A stretch of DNA of 64,000 nucleotides, taken from Acetoanaerobium noterae. GTDB taxonomy: Bacteria; Bacillota; Clostridia; Peptostreptococcales; Filifactoraceae. The stretch's first letter is position 1, and every line of letters begins with the position of its first letter. The notes beneath the pieces are model-generated. The model had not been told where the DNA came from, did not search any database, and was given only the letters and a program-made list of their open reading frames with translations. The stretch covers positions 274,343 through 338,342 of the forward strand of contig NZ_FUYN01000002.1 in the NCBI RefSeq assembly GCF_900168025.1. Reading direction: 5' to 3'. Shown here piece after piece: positions 54,234 through 63,202 of this stretch. A program made the translations under genes and the position numbers.

Positions 54234-54262
54234 TTGACAAGGATATTTAGCAGGTGTATTAT
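54234..54262 (+). promoter_or_regulatory. Promoter of the pyr operon
   Basis: Consensus TTGACA (54234-54239), 17-base spacer, TATTAT (54257-54262). Transcription would start near 54269, giving a ~70-base leader. Confidence 0.85.
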
Positions 54263-54306
54263 TAGTAAAGAAAAACAAAATAGACTGTTAACTCAGCTCT
54301 TTTAAT

Positions 54307-54323
54307 TTAGTCCGAGAGACTAA
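54307..54323 (+). promoter_or_regulatory. PyrR-like RNA-binding hairpin next to the pyrB ribosome site
   Basis: TTAGTC and GACTAA form a 6-bp stem around loop CGAGA, one base after which comes AAGGAGG (54325-54331). The surrounding sequence (TTTAATTTAGTCC-GAGAGACTAACAAGG) resembles the PyrR binding consensus (AGUCCnGAGAGgCU...AAGG), with one loop base fewer. A terminator is not visible, so it would act on translation. No pyrR in the window. Confidence 0.6.
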
Positions 54324-54339
54324 CAAGGAGGAAAATGAT

Positions 54340-55413
54340 ATGAAACATTTTATCGAAGTAAGTGACTTTTCTAAAGAGGAATTAATCTCATTAATCGAGG
54401 TAGGTCAAGACATCATGCAAAACCCAGCAAAATATGGGGATGCCATGAAGGGAAGACTCCTTGCCACACTATTCTATGAGCCATCAACTAGAACCCGTTT
54501 CAGCTTTGAAGCAGCTATGCTAAGACTAGGCGGACAGGTTATCGGCTTTTCAGAAGCACAAAATTCATCCGTTGCCAAAGGCGAATCCGTAAAAGATACA
54601 ATCAGAACCGTAGCTTGCTATGCAGATATAGCAGTAATGCGCCATTATTTAGAGGGAGCACCTAAACTAGCATCTGTCTACTCAGATATTCCTGTAGTAA
54701 ATGCTGGAGATGGAGGGCACCAACACCCTACTCAGACCATTACTGACCTTCTTACTATCCAAATGGAAAAAGGAAGACTTACAAATCTTAATGTAGTACT
54801 TTGCGGAGACTTAAAAAACGGAAGAACAGTGCATTCACTAGTAAAAGCATTATCAAAGTTTGAAAACAACACTTTCTACTTTGTATCACCTAAAGAATTA
54901 AAAATCCCTGATTATATAAAAAATCACATAAAAGACAGCTTGTTCTTTGAAATGGAATCATTGGAAGATGCTCTACCAATGGCTGATGTACTTTACATGA
55001 CTAGAATCCAAAGAGAAAGGTTTGCTGACCCTGAGCAGTATGAGAAGCTAAAGGATTCTTGCGTACTTACTAAGCACAAAATGATACTTGCAAAAAGTGA
55101 CATGATAGTAATGCATCCACTTCCAAGAGTAAATGAAATCTCAGAAGACGTAGACTCTGACCCAAGAGCAGTATACTTCCCACAAGCTAAATACGGAATG
55201 TTCGTACGTATGGCGCTTATTCTAAAGCTAGTAAGCGAAAAAGAAAACTCAGCAGAAAACCATGAAGAGCATAGACATGAATTATACTCAAGCTGTAGCA
55301 ATCCAAAATGCGTATCTAACCATGAGAAGCTTGAAAAAGTTGGGTTTGGTCTACTTGATAAAGAAAACCACATCTACGCTTGTGAGTACTGCGATACTTA
55401 CTACGCAGTATAA
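54340..55413 (+). CDS. pyrB: Aspartate carbamoyltransferase with C-terminal zinc domain (357 aa)
   Basis: Joins carbamoyl phosphate and aspartate. Catalytic landmarks: [21 protein letters not shown], ATDxK-type loop [25 protein letters not shown] and HPLPRVNEI. Residues ~318-357 add a Cys4 segment ([10 protein letters not shown]...[10 protein letters not shown]) like the zinc domain of the regulatory subunit PyrI, but without PyrI's nucleotide-binding N-terminal domain. The zinc domain contacts the catalytic chain in the classic enzyme. AAGGAGG precedes the ATG. Confidence 0.96.
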   Translation: MKHFIEVSDFSKEELISLIEVGQDIMQNPAKYGDAMKGRLLATLFYEPSTRTRFSFEAAMLRLGGQVIGFSEAQNSSVAKGESVKDTIRTVACYADIAVMRHYLEGAPKLASVYSDIPVVNAGDGGHQHPTQTITDLLTIQMEKGRLTNLNVVLCGDLKNGRTVHSLVKALSKFENNTFYFVSPKELKIPDYIKNHIKDSLFFEMESLEDALPMADVLYMTRIQRERFADPEQYEKLKDSCVLTKHKMILAKSDMIVMHPLPRVNEISEDVDSDPRAVYFPQAKYGMFVRMALILKLVSEKENSAENHEEHRHELYSSCSNPKCVSNHEKLEKVGFGLLDKENHIYACEYCDTYYAV

Positions 55414-55427
55414 TGAAGGAGGCTACC

Positions 55428-56639
55428 ATGCTCTATCTTAAAAACTGCCATATAATAGACGAGGTATCGGACTATATTGACGATATCTTGATAGATTCAG
55501 GTAAGATAAAGCTTATTGGAAAAGCCAAAATAACTAACTATATAACTGAAAAGAATCAGGAAGCTTCGCTTCCTGATTTGCATGTCCAAACAAAGCTCGA
55601 TATCCTCGAGCTAGATTTATGTAATAGGTTAGTTATGCCGGCTTTTGTAGATTTACACTTTCATATGAGAAATCCAGGTCAAGAACATAAAGAAACACTT
55701 CTATCTGCCAATAAGGCTGCCATAAAAGGCGGGTATACAGACCTTCTTGCTATGGCAAACACAAATCCTGTAATAGATAACAAAACTCTAATAACAGAAA
55801 TAATAGAAAAAAATAATTCACTGGGTATGACTAGATTGCTGCAGGTGAGTGCAGTAACCAAGGAGCTAAATGGCAAGGATTTAGTAGATTTTGAGGAAAA
55901 CAGAAAAGCAACTAAATTTTTTTCTGACGATGGCAAAAATATAGATGATGAACAAATCATGAGAGAAGCTCTACTTGCTTCAAAGCAGCATGATTTTATA
56001 ATCCTAGACCACAGTGAAGAAGAAACTGAAATGGTAATAAGAAATCTAGACCTAGTAAGACAGACTGGTGGCAACCTGCACTTTTGCCATATAAGCAAAA
56101 AAGCTTCTATGGAGGCAATAATAAAAGCAAAAGAAGAAGGACTCAAAGTAACTGTAGAGGTAGCGCCTCATCATATATACGCTAGTAATGTAAGCTATAG
56201 AGTCAATCCTCCATTTGCGTCAGAAGAAGATAGACTGTTTCTCATAGAGAGCATAAAAAATGGATATGTAGATGCAATAGCAACTGATCATGCACCACAT
56301 ACACCAGAGGATAAAGGCAATAATGCACCTGGAATATCAGGCATAGAAACTTCATTTTCCCTATGCCACAAGGTATTTACTGACAACGAAATATCACTAA
56401 AGCTTCTAAGCAAACTACTTTCAGCAAGTCCAGCAAGGTTCTTAGGTCTTAGTCCTAGAGTGATAAGAGCAGGAATGCAGGCAAATCTAGTAGTAATAGA
56501 AGAAAAAAAATCTCAGATAGATAGCAGTTTGTTTGAGTCAAAAGGCAAAAATACGCCATTTGACAAGGAAATGGTATATGCAGTAATTGATAAAACGATA
56601 AGAAAAGGAGATATCCTATATGATAATGGACAAAATTAA
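55428..56639 (+). CDS. pyrC: Dihydroorotase (403 aa)
   Basis: Amidohydrolase class I dihydroorotase: DLHFHMRNPGQEHKET (metal His), AMANTNPVIDN, DHSEE and ATDHAPHTPEDKG. It cyclises carbamoyl aspartate. The ORF can be read from 55413, touching the pyrB stop, but ATG at 55428 after GAAGGAGG begins MLYLKNCHIID and is chosen. Overlaps pyrF by 20 bases. Confidence 0.95.
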   Translation: MLYLKNCHIIDEVSDYIDDILIDSGKIKLIGKAKITNYITEKNQEASLPDLHVQTKLDILELDLCNRLVMPAFVDLHFHMRNPGQEHKETLLSANKAAIKGGYTDLLAMANTNPVIDNKTLITEIIEKNNSLGMTRLLQVSAVTKELNGKDLVDFEENRKATKFFSDDGKNIDDEQIMREALLASKQHDFIILDHSEEETEMVIRNLDLVRQTGGNLHFCHISKKASMEAIIKAKEEGLKVTVEVAPHHIYASNVSYRVNPPFASEEDRLFLIESIKNGYVDAIATDHAPHTPEDKGNNAPGISGIETSFSLCHKVFTDNEISLKLLSKLLSASPARFLGLSPRVIRAGMQANLVVIEEKKSQIDSSLFESKGKNTPFDKEMVYAVIDKTIRKGDILYDNGQN

Positions 56640-57462
56640 AGAGAGGGCAATCAGCAGAAGCCCTTTTTGTGTGGGCATAGACCTTAGAATGGACCATGTT
56701 CCAGCAGAATTGCAAAACTCATTTACAAAGACATCTGACAAGCTAGTAGCCTATGCAAAGGAAGCTATAGATGCATCAAAGGAATATGCAGCTTGCTACA
56801 AAGTTCAAATTGCTTGCTACGAGGCAGAGGGCTTAGACGGCATGGTAGCATATCAGCAGATAGTATCATATATACGCTCTATAGGTGAAATTGTGATAGC
56901 TGATGTAAAAAGAGGAGACATAGGCTCTACAGCAGGACTTTATGCAAAAGGGCATCTAAGCGGAGACTTTGAAGCTGATGTAGTAACTCTTAGTCCATAT
57001 ATGGGAAAAGATGCAATATCTCCATACTTTGATTTCTTTGCAAAGGACAAGGGAGCTTTTGTACTTGCAAAAACATCAAATGAAGGTTCAAAAGATTTTC
57101 AAGATTTAATAATAGATGGACAGCCACTGTACATGAGTGTGCTTCAAAAACTAAAAGAGTGGAGCAAGGAAATCCCTGGGGATTACAAGTTTTCACCTCT
57201 AGGAGCAGTAGTAGGAGTAAATGAATTAAAGGATATAAAGGCTCTAAAAGAAAACAGCAAGGATACCTACCTACTTATTCCAGGCTATGGAGCGCAGGGA
57301 GCAAATATAGAAGATATAAGAGCCCTAATTCAAGAAAATAAAAACGGAGTAATAAATGTATCTAGAGGATACACTGCTGGTATAAAAGAAAGTGATTTTA
57401 GAAAAGTTCTAAGCCAAAGAGCACAGCAGTTAGCAAAGGAGCTGTCTGAATGTATAAAATAA
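56620..57462 (+). CDS. pyrF: Orotidine 5'-phosphate decarboxylase, type 2 (280 aa)
   Basis: TIM barrel with FCVGIDLRMDHVP, KVQIACYEAEGLDGM and the catalytic D-x-K-x2-D in DVKRGDIGSTAGLYA. Length (~280) is that of the larger subfamily 2. ATG lies nine bases after AAGGAGA, inside the end of pyrC, and its end overlaps pyrK by 13 bases. Confidence 0.96.
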   Translation: MIMDKIKERAISRSPFCVGIDLRMDHVPAELQNSFTKTSDKLVAYAKEAIDASKEYAACYKVQIACYEAEGLDGMVAYQQIVSYIRSIGEIVIADVKRGDIGSTAGLYAKGHLSGDFEADVVTLSPYMGKDAISPYFDFFAKDKGAFVLAKTSNEGSKDFQDLIIDGQPLYMSVLQKLKEWSKEIPGDYKFSPLGAVVGVNELKDIKALKENSKDTYLLIPGYGAQGANIEDIRALIQENKNGVINVSRGYTAGIKESDFRKVLSQRAQQLAKELSECIK

Positions 57463-58169
57463 TCTCTAATCAGCAGATTGGAAACGACTTTTATATAATG
57501 GCAATAGAAGGAAGCTTTGAAGCAAATCCAGGCCAATTTTATATGCTAAGAGGCATAGGCTCGTTTATGACTCTTTCTAGACCTATAAGTGTATTTGATG
57601 TAGGAAAGGATAAAATTGCTTTTATGTATAGAGTAGTAGGAGAAGGAACTAAGTACTTTTCAAAGCTAAAAGAAGGCGATGAAATAACTTTATATGGACC
57701 ATACGGAAATGGATACCCAGTATCTGATTACAAGGATAAAAAAGTAGCTTTAATCGGAGGAGGAATGGGGATAGCACCTTTATTTTACCTTGCAAAGCAG
57801 CTTGATAATGCAGAGATTCATTTGGGACTAAATAGCAGAGATTTGACTGCTGAGCAAAAGCAGTATTTAGGTCAGCTTTACGCTACTCATGCACCGACTA
57901 CTATACATATAGACACGGATATGAGCGAAAAGCTGGACTTTTCAAAGTATGATGCTGTCATGACCTGCGGACCGGAAATAATGATGTACAAGCTTACTAA
58001 AAAGCATGAAAATGTCTATGTATCACTTGAAAAACACATGGGATGCGCTGTGGGAGCTTGTCTTTCCTGTACCTGTGATGTAGCTGGAAAAAGAGTAAAG
58101 GTATGTAAGGATGGGCCTGTGTTTAAAGGAAGTGAGGTGAGCTATGACGATGCAATCAAATTACTTTAA
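57450..58169 (+). CDS. pyrK: Dihydroorotate dehydrogenase electron transfer subunit (239 aa)
   Basis: Ferredoxin-reductase fold: FYMLRG and SRPISVFDV (FAD site), [16 protein letters not shown] (NAD site), and [2Fe-2S] cysteines in [29 protein letters not shown]. Passes electrons from PyrD to NAD+. Overlaps pyrF and pyrD (26 bases). Confidence 0.96.
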   Translation: MYKIISNQQIGNDFYIMAIEGSFEANPGQFYMLRGIGSFMTLSRPISVFDVGKDKIAFMYRVVGEGTKYFSKLKEGDEITLYGPYGNGYPVSDYKDKKVALIGGGMGIAPLFYLAKQLDNAEIHLGLNSRDLTAEQKQYLGQLYATHAPTTIHIDTDMSEKLDFSKYDAVMTCGPEIMMYKLTKKHENVYVSLEKHMGCAVGACLSCTCDVAGKRVKVCKDGPVFKGSEVSYDDAIKLL

Positions 58170-59085
58170 TCTAAGCTTCAAAAACCCTGTAATAGCAGCA
58201 TCAGGCACCTTTGGCTTTGGTCAGGAATACAAAGCCTACTACAATCCATCAATTCTAGGAGGAATCTCAGCAAAAGGGATAACTCTGGAAGCTAGAAGAG
58301 GAAACTCAGGAATTAGAATTACTGAGACTGCTGGAGGAATAATGAACTCAATAGGACTTGAAAATCCTGGAGTAGAGTCTTTCTTAGCAGATGAACTACA
58401 GCAAATGAGCACTATAGATACAGTAAAAATAGCAAACCTAGGAGGCTCTACGCTAGAGACCTATATAGAAGGTGCTAAGCTAATAGAAGAGCATAACAAA
58501 AAAGTAAAAGCAAATGCATCTACGCTTCTTCACACAGCAGTTGATTTGGTTGAGCTAAATATCTCATGTCCAAATGTAAAAGAGGGCGGGATAGCTTTTG
58601 GAATCACCTGCGAAGGGGCAGAAAAAGTAGTAAGGGAAGTAAGAAAAGTTCTTAGTGTTCCTATGGCTGTAAAGCTTTCACCAAATGCAGAAAATATAGT
58701 AAATGTAGCAAAAACTTGTGAATACGAAGGAGCAGATGGAATCTCACTTATAAACACCTTTTCTGCCCTTAAGATAGATATTAAAAAGAGAAGACCAGTA
58801 TTTGACAATGTATATGCAGGGCTGTCAGGACCAGCTATAAAGCCTATAGCATTAAAAATGGTAAGAGAGGTAGCTAAAGCAGTAAAGGTACCTGTTATAG
58901 GTATGGGAGGAATAACAACAGCAGAGGATGCCATAGAATTTATCATGGCAGGAGCTCACTTGATACAATTTGGAACGGCTTCATTTATCAACCCTTATGC
59001 AGGAAAAGATATAGTTGAAGGGATAGAAGCCTTTATGAAGGAAGAAAACATTAAATCACTAGATGAAATAAGGGGGATAATATAA
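58144..59085 (+). CDS. pyrD: Dihydroorotate dehydrogenase, class 1B catalytic subunit (313 aa)
   Basis: FMN TIM barrel: [57 protein letters not shown] with the catalytic-base Cys, and [27 protein letters not shown]. Pairs with PyrK to oxidise dihydroorotate with NAD+. GTGAGGTGAG precedes the ATG. Confidence 0.97.
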   Translation: MTMQSNYFNLSFKNPVIAASGTFGFGQEYKAYYNPSILGGISAKGITLEARRGNSGIRITETAGGIMNSIGLENPGVESFLADELQQMSTIDTVKIANLGGSTLETYIEGAKLIEEHNKKVKANASTLLHTAVDLVELNISCPNVKEGGIAFGITCEGAEKVVREVRKVLSVPMAVKLSPNAENIVNVAKTCEYEGADGISLINTFSALKIDIKKRRPVFDNVYAGLSGPAIKPIALKMVREVAKAVKVPVIGMGGITTAEDAIEFIMAGAHLIQFGTASFINPYAGKDIVEGIEAFMKEENIKSLDEIRGII

Positions 59086-59640
59086 ATGATAGAATTACTA
59101 AAGCAAACTGATGCACTACTTGAGGGGCATTTTCTACTATCTTCAGGCAAGCATTCAAATAGATATGTGCAATGTGCAAGAATACTTCGCTACCCAGATA
59201 AAGCGGAGGCTATATTAAAGCCAGTAGCTGAAAAGCTAAAGGAAATGAAGATAGATTTACTAGTTGGGCCAGCAATGGGAGGAATCCTAGTAGCTTATGA
59301 GCTAGGCAGACAGCTAGGAATAGAGGCTATATTTACTGAGAGAGTAGATAATATTATGGCTCTAAGAAGAGGCTTCGAGGTAAGTGAAGGAATGAATATA
59401 GTAATCTGCGAGGATGTAGTAACTACTGGAAAATCATCAATGGAAGTAAAAGCTCTGCTAGAATCAATGGGAGCAAAGGTAATAGCTATAGCATCTATCA
59501 TAGACAGAACAAATGAAGAGCTAGAGCTTCCACTTATCAGCTCTCTGAGAGTAGAAATAGATACCTTTGATGCAGATGCTTGTCCACTTTGTAAACAAGG
59601 AACTCCTGTAGTAAAGCCTGGAAGTAGAAAAATGGACTAA
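59086..59640 (+). CDS. pyrE: Orotate phosphoribosyltransferase (184 aa)
   Basis: PRPP-binding motif VICEDVVTTGKSSMEV and GPAMGGILVAYELGRQLG; substrate loop FTERVDNIMALRRGFE. Makes OMP. The ATG follows pyrD directly. Last gene of pyrBCFKDE. Confidence 0.96.
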   Translation: MIELLKQTDALLEGHFLLSSGKHSNRYVQCARILRYPDKAEAILKPVAEKLKEMKIDLLVGPAMGGILVAYELGRQLGIEAIFTERVDNIMALRRGFEVSEGMNIVICEDVVTTGKSSMEVKALLESMGAKVIAIASIIDRTNEELELPLISSLRVEIDTFDADACPLCKQGTPVVKPGSRKMD

Positions 59641-59652
59641 GTAAAAATATAT

Positions 59653-59680
59653 TTTACAAATATTTCTCCTATGATATAAT
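59653..59680 (+). promoter_or_regulatory. Promoter of copZ
   Basis: TTTACA (59653-59658), 16-base spacer, TATAAT (59675-59680), preceded by TG (extended -10). Confidence 0.65.
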
Positions 59681-59690
59681 TAAATTAAAC

Positions 59691-59708
59691 TTACCCCAAG
59701 GGGGTATA
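59691..59708. promoter_or_regulatory. CsoR-type copper operator upstream of copZ
   Basis: TTACCCC-AA-GGGGGTA, the G/C-run palindrome expected for CsoR (TACCC...GGGTA), placed just after the predicted transcription start. Copper should release the repressor. Confidence 0.7.
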
Positions 59709-59723
59709 AAATAGGAGGCTATT

Positions 59724-59933
59724 ATGAAAAAAACACTTTCAGTATTTGGAATGACTTGTCATAAATGCGTTGCCCATGTAAAAATGGCTTTAGAAGAGCT
59801 AGAGCAGGTAAAAAGCGCTGAAGTATCACTTCAAGAGCAAAGCGCAGTAGTTGAGCTAAATGAAGATGTAGCTGATGAAGTGCTTAAAAATGCAGTAGAA
59901 GAATTTGGTTATGAGGTTAGAGAAATAAGATAA
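59724..59933 (+). CDS. copZ: CopZ-like copper chaperone (69 aa)
   Basis: Single HMA domain: FGMTCHKCVAHVKMALEEL with the metal-binding C-x-x-C, and EVREIR end. Delivers Cu+ to a P-type ATPase, but no copA or csoR is in the window. It sits 83 bases after pyrE, with its own promoter, CsoR-type site and terminator. Confidence 0.93.
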   Translation: MKKTLSVFGMTCHKCVAHVKMALEELEQVKSAEVSLQEQSAVVELNEDVADEVLKNAVEEFGYEVREIR

Positions 59934-59995
59934 GGTGTTATAGCAAAAGAACTGTCTAAAAATGATATTTATTGATAAATAGACCTTAAAAATTT

Positions 59996-60059
59996 AAAAA
60001 TCCTAGATTATTTAGAGCTTACAGAGATGTAAACAGATAAAATAATCTAGGATTTTTTT
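59996..60059 (+). terminator. Intrinsic terminator after copZ
   Basis: AAATCCTAGATTATTT pairs with AAATAATCTAGGATTT around a ~25-base loop; T7 tail. Confidence 0.85.
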
Positions 60060-60137
60060 GTCTAATCAATCATATAGTGAATATATTTAAAAAAGCTAAA
60101 ATTAGCATTATAAATGATTAACTAGCGAAAATTAAGT

Positions 60138-61913
60138 TTAATGAACTGGAAGCTTGATAACTTGACCAGCTTTTAATTTTAGCATTGGGTTAGAAATTTC
60201 TGGATTTAATACTAAAACATGTTGCCAAGCGAAGCCATGATCCATAGCAAGCTCCATTATGCTCATGTCGTGATGAACAGTGTAATTCATAGTTTCTGCA
60301 GGAGAAGGAACTATAACTTTTCCATCGTGATGCATAGGAGGCATAGGTTCAGGCATTGGTGCTGGAGTAACAGGAGCTGTTTCATTTACAGTCATTCTAG
60401 GAACTAGTGTAGTAGAAATAGTACCCATTTTCTTAATATAGTTTACTAAGATTTCATCAAATGCTGCATATTCATTAACTGTAGCATAAGGCTTAAGCAT
60501 AGTGTAATCATCTCCACCAGCTGCCATAAAGTCATTAGTAACGAATAAATAAGCTTTTTCCATATCTACAGGAGAGCCGCCTATCATTAAATCACTTACT
60601 CTTGAGCCTGCAGGATTAGCAGTGTTAAAAGTAAATGTTATCCCAGCAACGTGAGGGAAGCCTCCGTTTTGTTCTGGATATTTAGAAAGTCCGTGCTCTA
60701 AAGCTGCTTTGATATCTTTTCCTTTCACTTCTTTAGTTACTAGATAGTTTCCAAATGGGAAAGAAGTTACTATGTGATTCTTAGTGATGTCTCCAGCTTC
60801 TATAGAAGCACGAATTCCACCACCGTTAGTAAGAGCTACTTCGGCTCCAGTAGCATCTAGCATAGCATCAGCTACTAATTGTCCGAAGTTAGTTTCTTTA
60901 GTACGAACATTTTCTCTAGCGCCATCAAGCATAACTGTAGAAGTACCTATTTTTTCAGATAGGATTTCATTTAGTCCTTTATCGATATCAGCTAGAAGTG
61001 CTACAACATCTGGATGAGGAACTATATCTTTAGTATCAGCTGCAGCCATAAGCTTAGCAGATTTTTCTGTAACTTCGCCATTTGCGATTTTTAAAGTTAC
61101 AATTCCAAAAGCTTTGTCATATTCGCCAGTACTAGCGATAAGAGTATTTTTTACCATACGTCCTTCTTCAAGTGTAGTATGGCTGTGTCCATCTATTACT
61201 ATATCAATTCCATCTACAGCTTCTGCTACTTTATCAGAAGTGTCATCTCCTTGGTCTAGGCCTAGGTGAGTAAGAGCTATAATAACATCTACATTTTCTT
61301 TTTCTAGAGCTTCTACAGCTTTTTTAGCAGCAGCTATGGTGTCTGTAAAGTCTATTGTTTCTACGTTTTTAGGATTTGTTTTGTATGAAGTCTCAGGAGT
61401 AGAAAGTCCAAAGATACCTACCTTAAATCCATCCATTTCTTTTATAACATAAGGCTTGAAAACCTCTTTGCCTGATTTATCCATAACATTTGCAGATACG
61501 ATAGGAAAGTTCATCATCTTCTCTAATTCCTGCAATCTAGCAAAGCCATAGTTAAAGTCGTGGTTTCCTGGAGTAAAAGCATCGATGCCCATAAGATTAA
61601 GAATCTTAACTATACTTTCGCCTTGGCTAAGTGTAGCTATAGGCTGACCATGAAGAGTATCCCCAGCATCTAGCATAAGCACGTTTGGATTTTCCTTTAG
61701 TAAATCTTGCTTGTACTGAGCAATACGGTCAAAACCTACACCTGTTACTACTCCATCTTTCTCCACTGATTTAACTCTGGCATGAGTATCATTGAAATGA
61801 AGGATAACAAGCTCTTTTGCATCGTCAGCAAAAGCAGAAATAGGATTAAATAATACAAGAGAAAGTACCATAGTGATACTTAAAGCAAGTGACATAAATC
61901 TTTTGTTTCGCAT
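60138..61913 (-). CDS. Secreted 5'-nucleotidase/UshA-like protein with LysM (591 aa)
   Basis: Signal peptide (residues ~1-28, ending SAFADD); metallophosphatase domain with LVILHFNDTHARVK, LMLDAGDTLHGQP, TPGNHDFNYG, ALTHLGLDQ and VIDGHSHTTL; a 5'-nucleotidase C domain with ALTNGGGIRASIEAGDIT and FPFGNYL. A Pro/Met-rich linker leads to a C-terminal LysM (YTVHHDMSIMELAMDHGFAWQHVLVLNPEI), which would hold it on peptidoglycan. Releases phosphate or nucleosides from extracellular nucleotides. Confidence 0.94.
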   Translation of the reverse strand: MRNKRFMSLALSITMVLSLVLFNPISAFADDAKELVILHFNDTHARVKSVEKDGVVTGVGFDRIAQYKQDLLKENPNVLMLDAGDTLHGQPIATLSQGESIVKILNLMGIDAFTPGNHDFNYGFARLQELEKMMNFPIVSANVMDKSGKEVFKPYVIKEMDGFKVGIFGLSTPETSYKTNPKNVETIDFTDTIAAAKKAVEALEKENVDVIIALTHLGLDQGDDTSDKVAEAVDGIDIVIDGHSHTTLEEGRMVKNTLIASTGEYDKAFGIVTLKIANGEVTEKSAKLMAAADTKDIVPHPDVVALLADIDKGLNEILSEKIGTSTVMLDGARENVRTKETNFGQLVADAMLDATGAEVALTNGGGIRASIEAGDITKNHIVTSFPFGNYLVTKEVKGKDIKAALEHGLSKYPEQNGGFPHVAGITFTFNTANPAGSRVSDLMIGGSPVDMEKAYLFVTNDFMAAGGDDYTMLKPYATVNEYAAFDEILVNYIKKMGTISTTLVPRMTVNETAPVTPAPMPEPMPPMHHDGKVIVPSPAETMNYTVHHDMSIMELAMDHGFAWQHVLVLNPEISNPMLKLKAGQVIKLPVH

Positions 61914-62039
61914 AAAACCCTCCTTATTATAATAATATTATTGCGAGGAATTAATTTACCCCGCTATATAATTATAGACCAAATATCCGTCAAATAAACA
62001 TATAAATGTAAAATTAGCTTTAATTTTTTGAATTTTCTT

Positions 62040-63086
62040 TTAAACTGTAAAACCAGCTTCCTCAAAGGTATACATATTTTTGTAGGTAAAGTTAGCTGCT
62101 TCAATTATATTAAAGCAAAGTGCAGCACCAGAGCCTTCGCCTAGTCTCATGTCCATCTGAAGCATAGGTGAGAGCTCAAGTAAATCAAAAGCTTTTTTTG
62201 AGGCAGGCTCAGCAGAAAAATGTGATGGAATCATATAAAGCTTTGATAATGGGTTTAGCTTGATTGCAAGTATAGCTGAAGCATAAGAAATAACTCCATC
62301 TAGCACTACAGGAATATTTCTGCTAGCACATGCTAGGATAGCGCCTGTCATGGCACCTATTTCAAAGCCACCTACCTTAGCAAGCACATCTACAGGGTCA
62401 TTTTTATCAGGAGCATTAAGCTCGATAGATTTTTTAATTACATTTGCTTTATGTATTACACCTTCGCTGTTGAGTCCAGCGCCTATACCAGTTACTTCTA
62501 TAGGCTCATAGTCTCCGTAAACTGATATGATAGCGCTAGTAGGCGTAGTATTTGCTATACCCATTTCACCTACTCCTATTACTCTGTAGCCGGCATCTAT
62601 TAGTTTGTTAGTTTCTTCTATGCCTATTTCAATAGAAAAAATCGCTTCTTCATAGCTCATTGCAGGTCCTTTTGCCATATTAGAAGTGCCTTTTCTTATT
62701 TTTCTGTTGATTACTCCTGGAAGAAGCTCGTCGCAGTTTACACCTACGTCTACACCATAGACATCAGCATTTGCAAATCTAGCTAGAGCACCTACTCCAG
62801 TTATTTTTCTCACATAATTTGGAATCTGAATTTTTGTTATTTCCTGAGCGTTTGGAGCTACTCCTTCCTCATATACTCCGTGGTCGCCAGCAAAAGCTAT
62901 GATAGCTTTTTTAGTAGTGTCGTAAAAATCCTGCCCATATATTCCTGCAAGCTGAATTGATATTTCCTCTAGCTTTCCTAGACTGCCCTTAGGCTTTATG
63001 AGTAAATCTTGTCTTTCCTGTGCTTTTTTCATCATTTCTTCGTTCAAATTTGTTATACTAGCGATAGTACTCTTAAAAAGTTCCAT
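62040..63086 (-). CDS. cobT: Nicotinate-nucleotide:dimethylbenzimidazole phosphoribosyltransferase (348 aa)
   Basis: Activates the lower base of cobalamin. Family blocks: RQDLLIKPKGSLGKLEEISIQLAGI, AFAGDHGVYEEGVAPNAQEIT, VGVNCDELLPGVINRKI, GEMGIANTTPTSAIIS, GIGAGLNSEGVIHK, FEIGAMTGAILACASRNIPVVLDGV and LGEGSGAALCFNII with the catalytic Glu. AAGGGGAG precedes the ATG. No other cob/cbi gene adjoins it. Confidence 0.96.
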   Translation of the reverse strand: MELFKSTIASITNLNEEMMKKAQERQDLLIKPKGSLGKLEEISIQLAGIYGQDFYDTTKKAIIAFAGDHGVYEEGVAPNAQEITKIQIPNYVRKITGVGALARFANADVYGVDVGVNCDELLPGVINRKIRKGTSNMAKGPAMSYEEAIFSIEIGIEETNKLIDAGYRVIGVGEMGIANTTPTSAIISVYGDYEPIEVTGIGAGLNSEGVIHKANVIKKSIELNAPDKNDPVDVLAKVGGFEIGAMTGAILACASRNIPVVLDGVISYASAILAIKLNPLSKLYMIPSHFSAEPASKKAFDLLELSPMLQMDMRLGEGSGAALCFNIIEAANFTYKNMYTFEEAGFTV

Positions 63087-63117
63087 TAATTTACTCCCCT
63101 TATCCCGTATATTTAAC

Positions 63118-63130
63118 GCAAATGATTTGC
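63118..63130. promoter_or_regulatory. Palindrome in the cobT promoter/leader, candidate operator
   Basis: GCAAAT-G-ATTTGC, a perfect 6-1-6 palindrome, lies between the -10-like TATAAT (minus, 63148-63143) and the cobT start. No B12 riboswitch is present; the region is too short. Confidence 0.45.
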
Positions 63131-63202
63131 ATCTTTATATTTATTATACTACCGTTAGTCAAGCCTGAAAATGGGTAAAAAGATAATCAGCGAGGTGAGA
63201 AA

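Noticed and set aside
62040-63180. Cobalamin riboswitch for cobT
   Set aside because: Only ~60 bases lie between the -10-like box and the start codon and no B12-box pattern is present.
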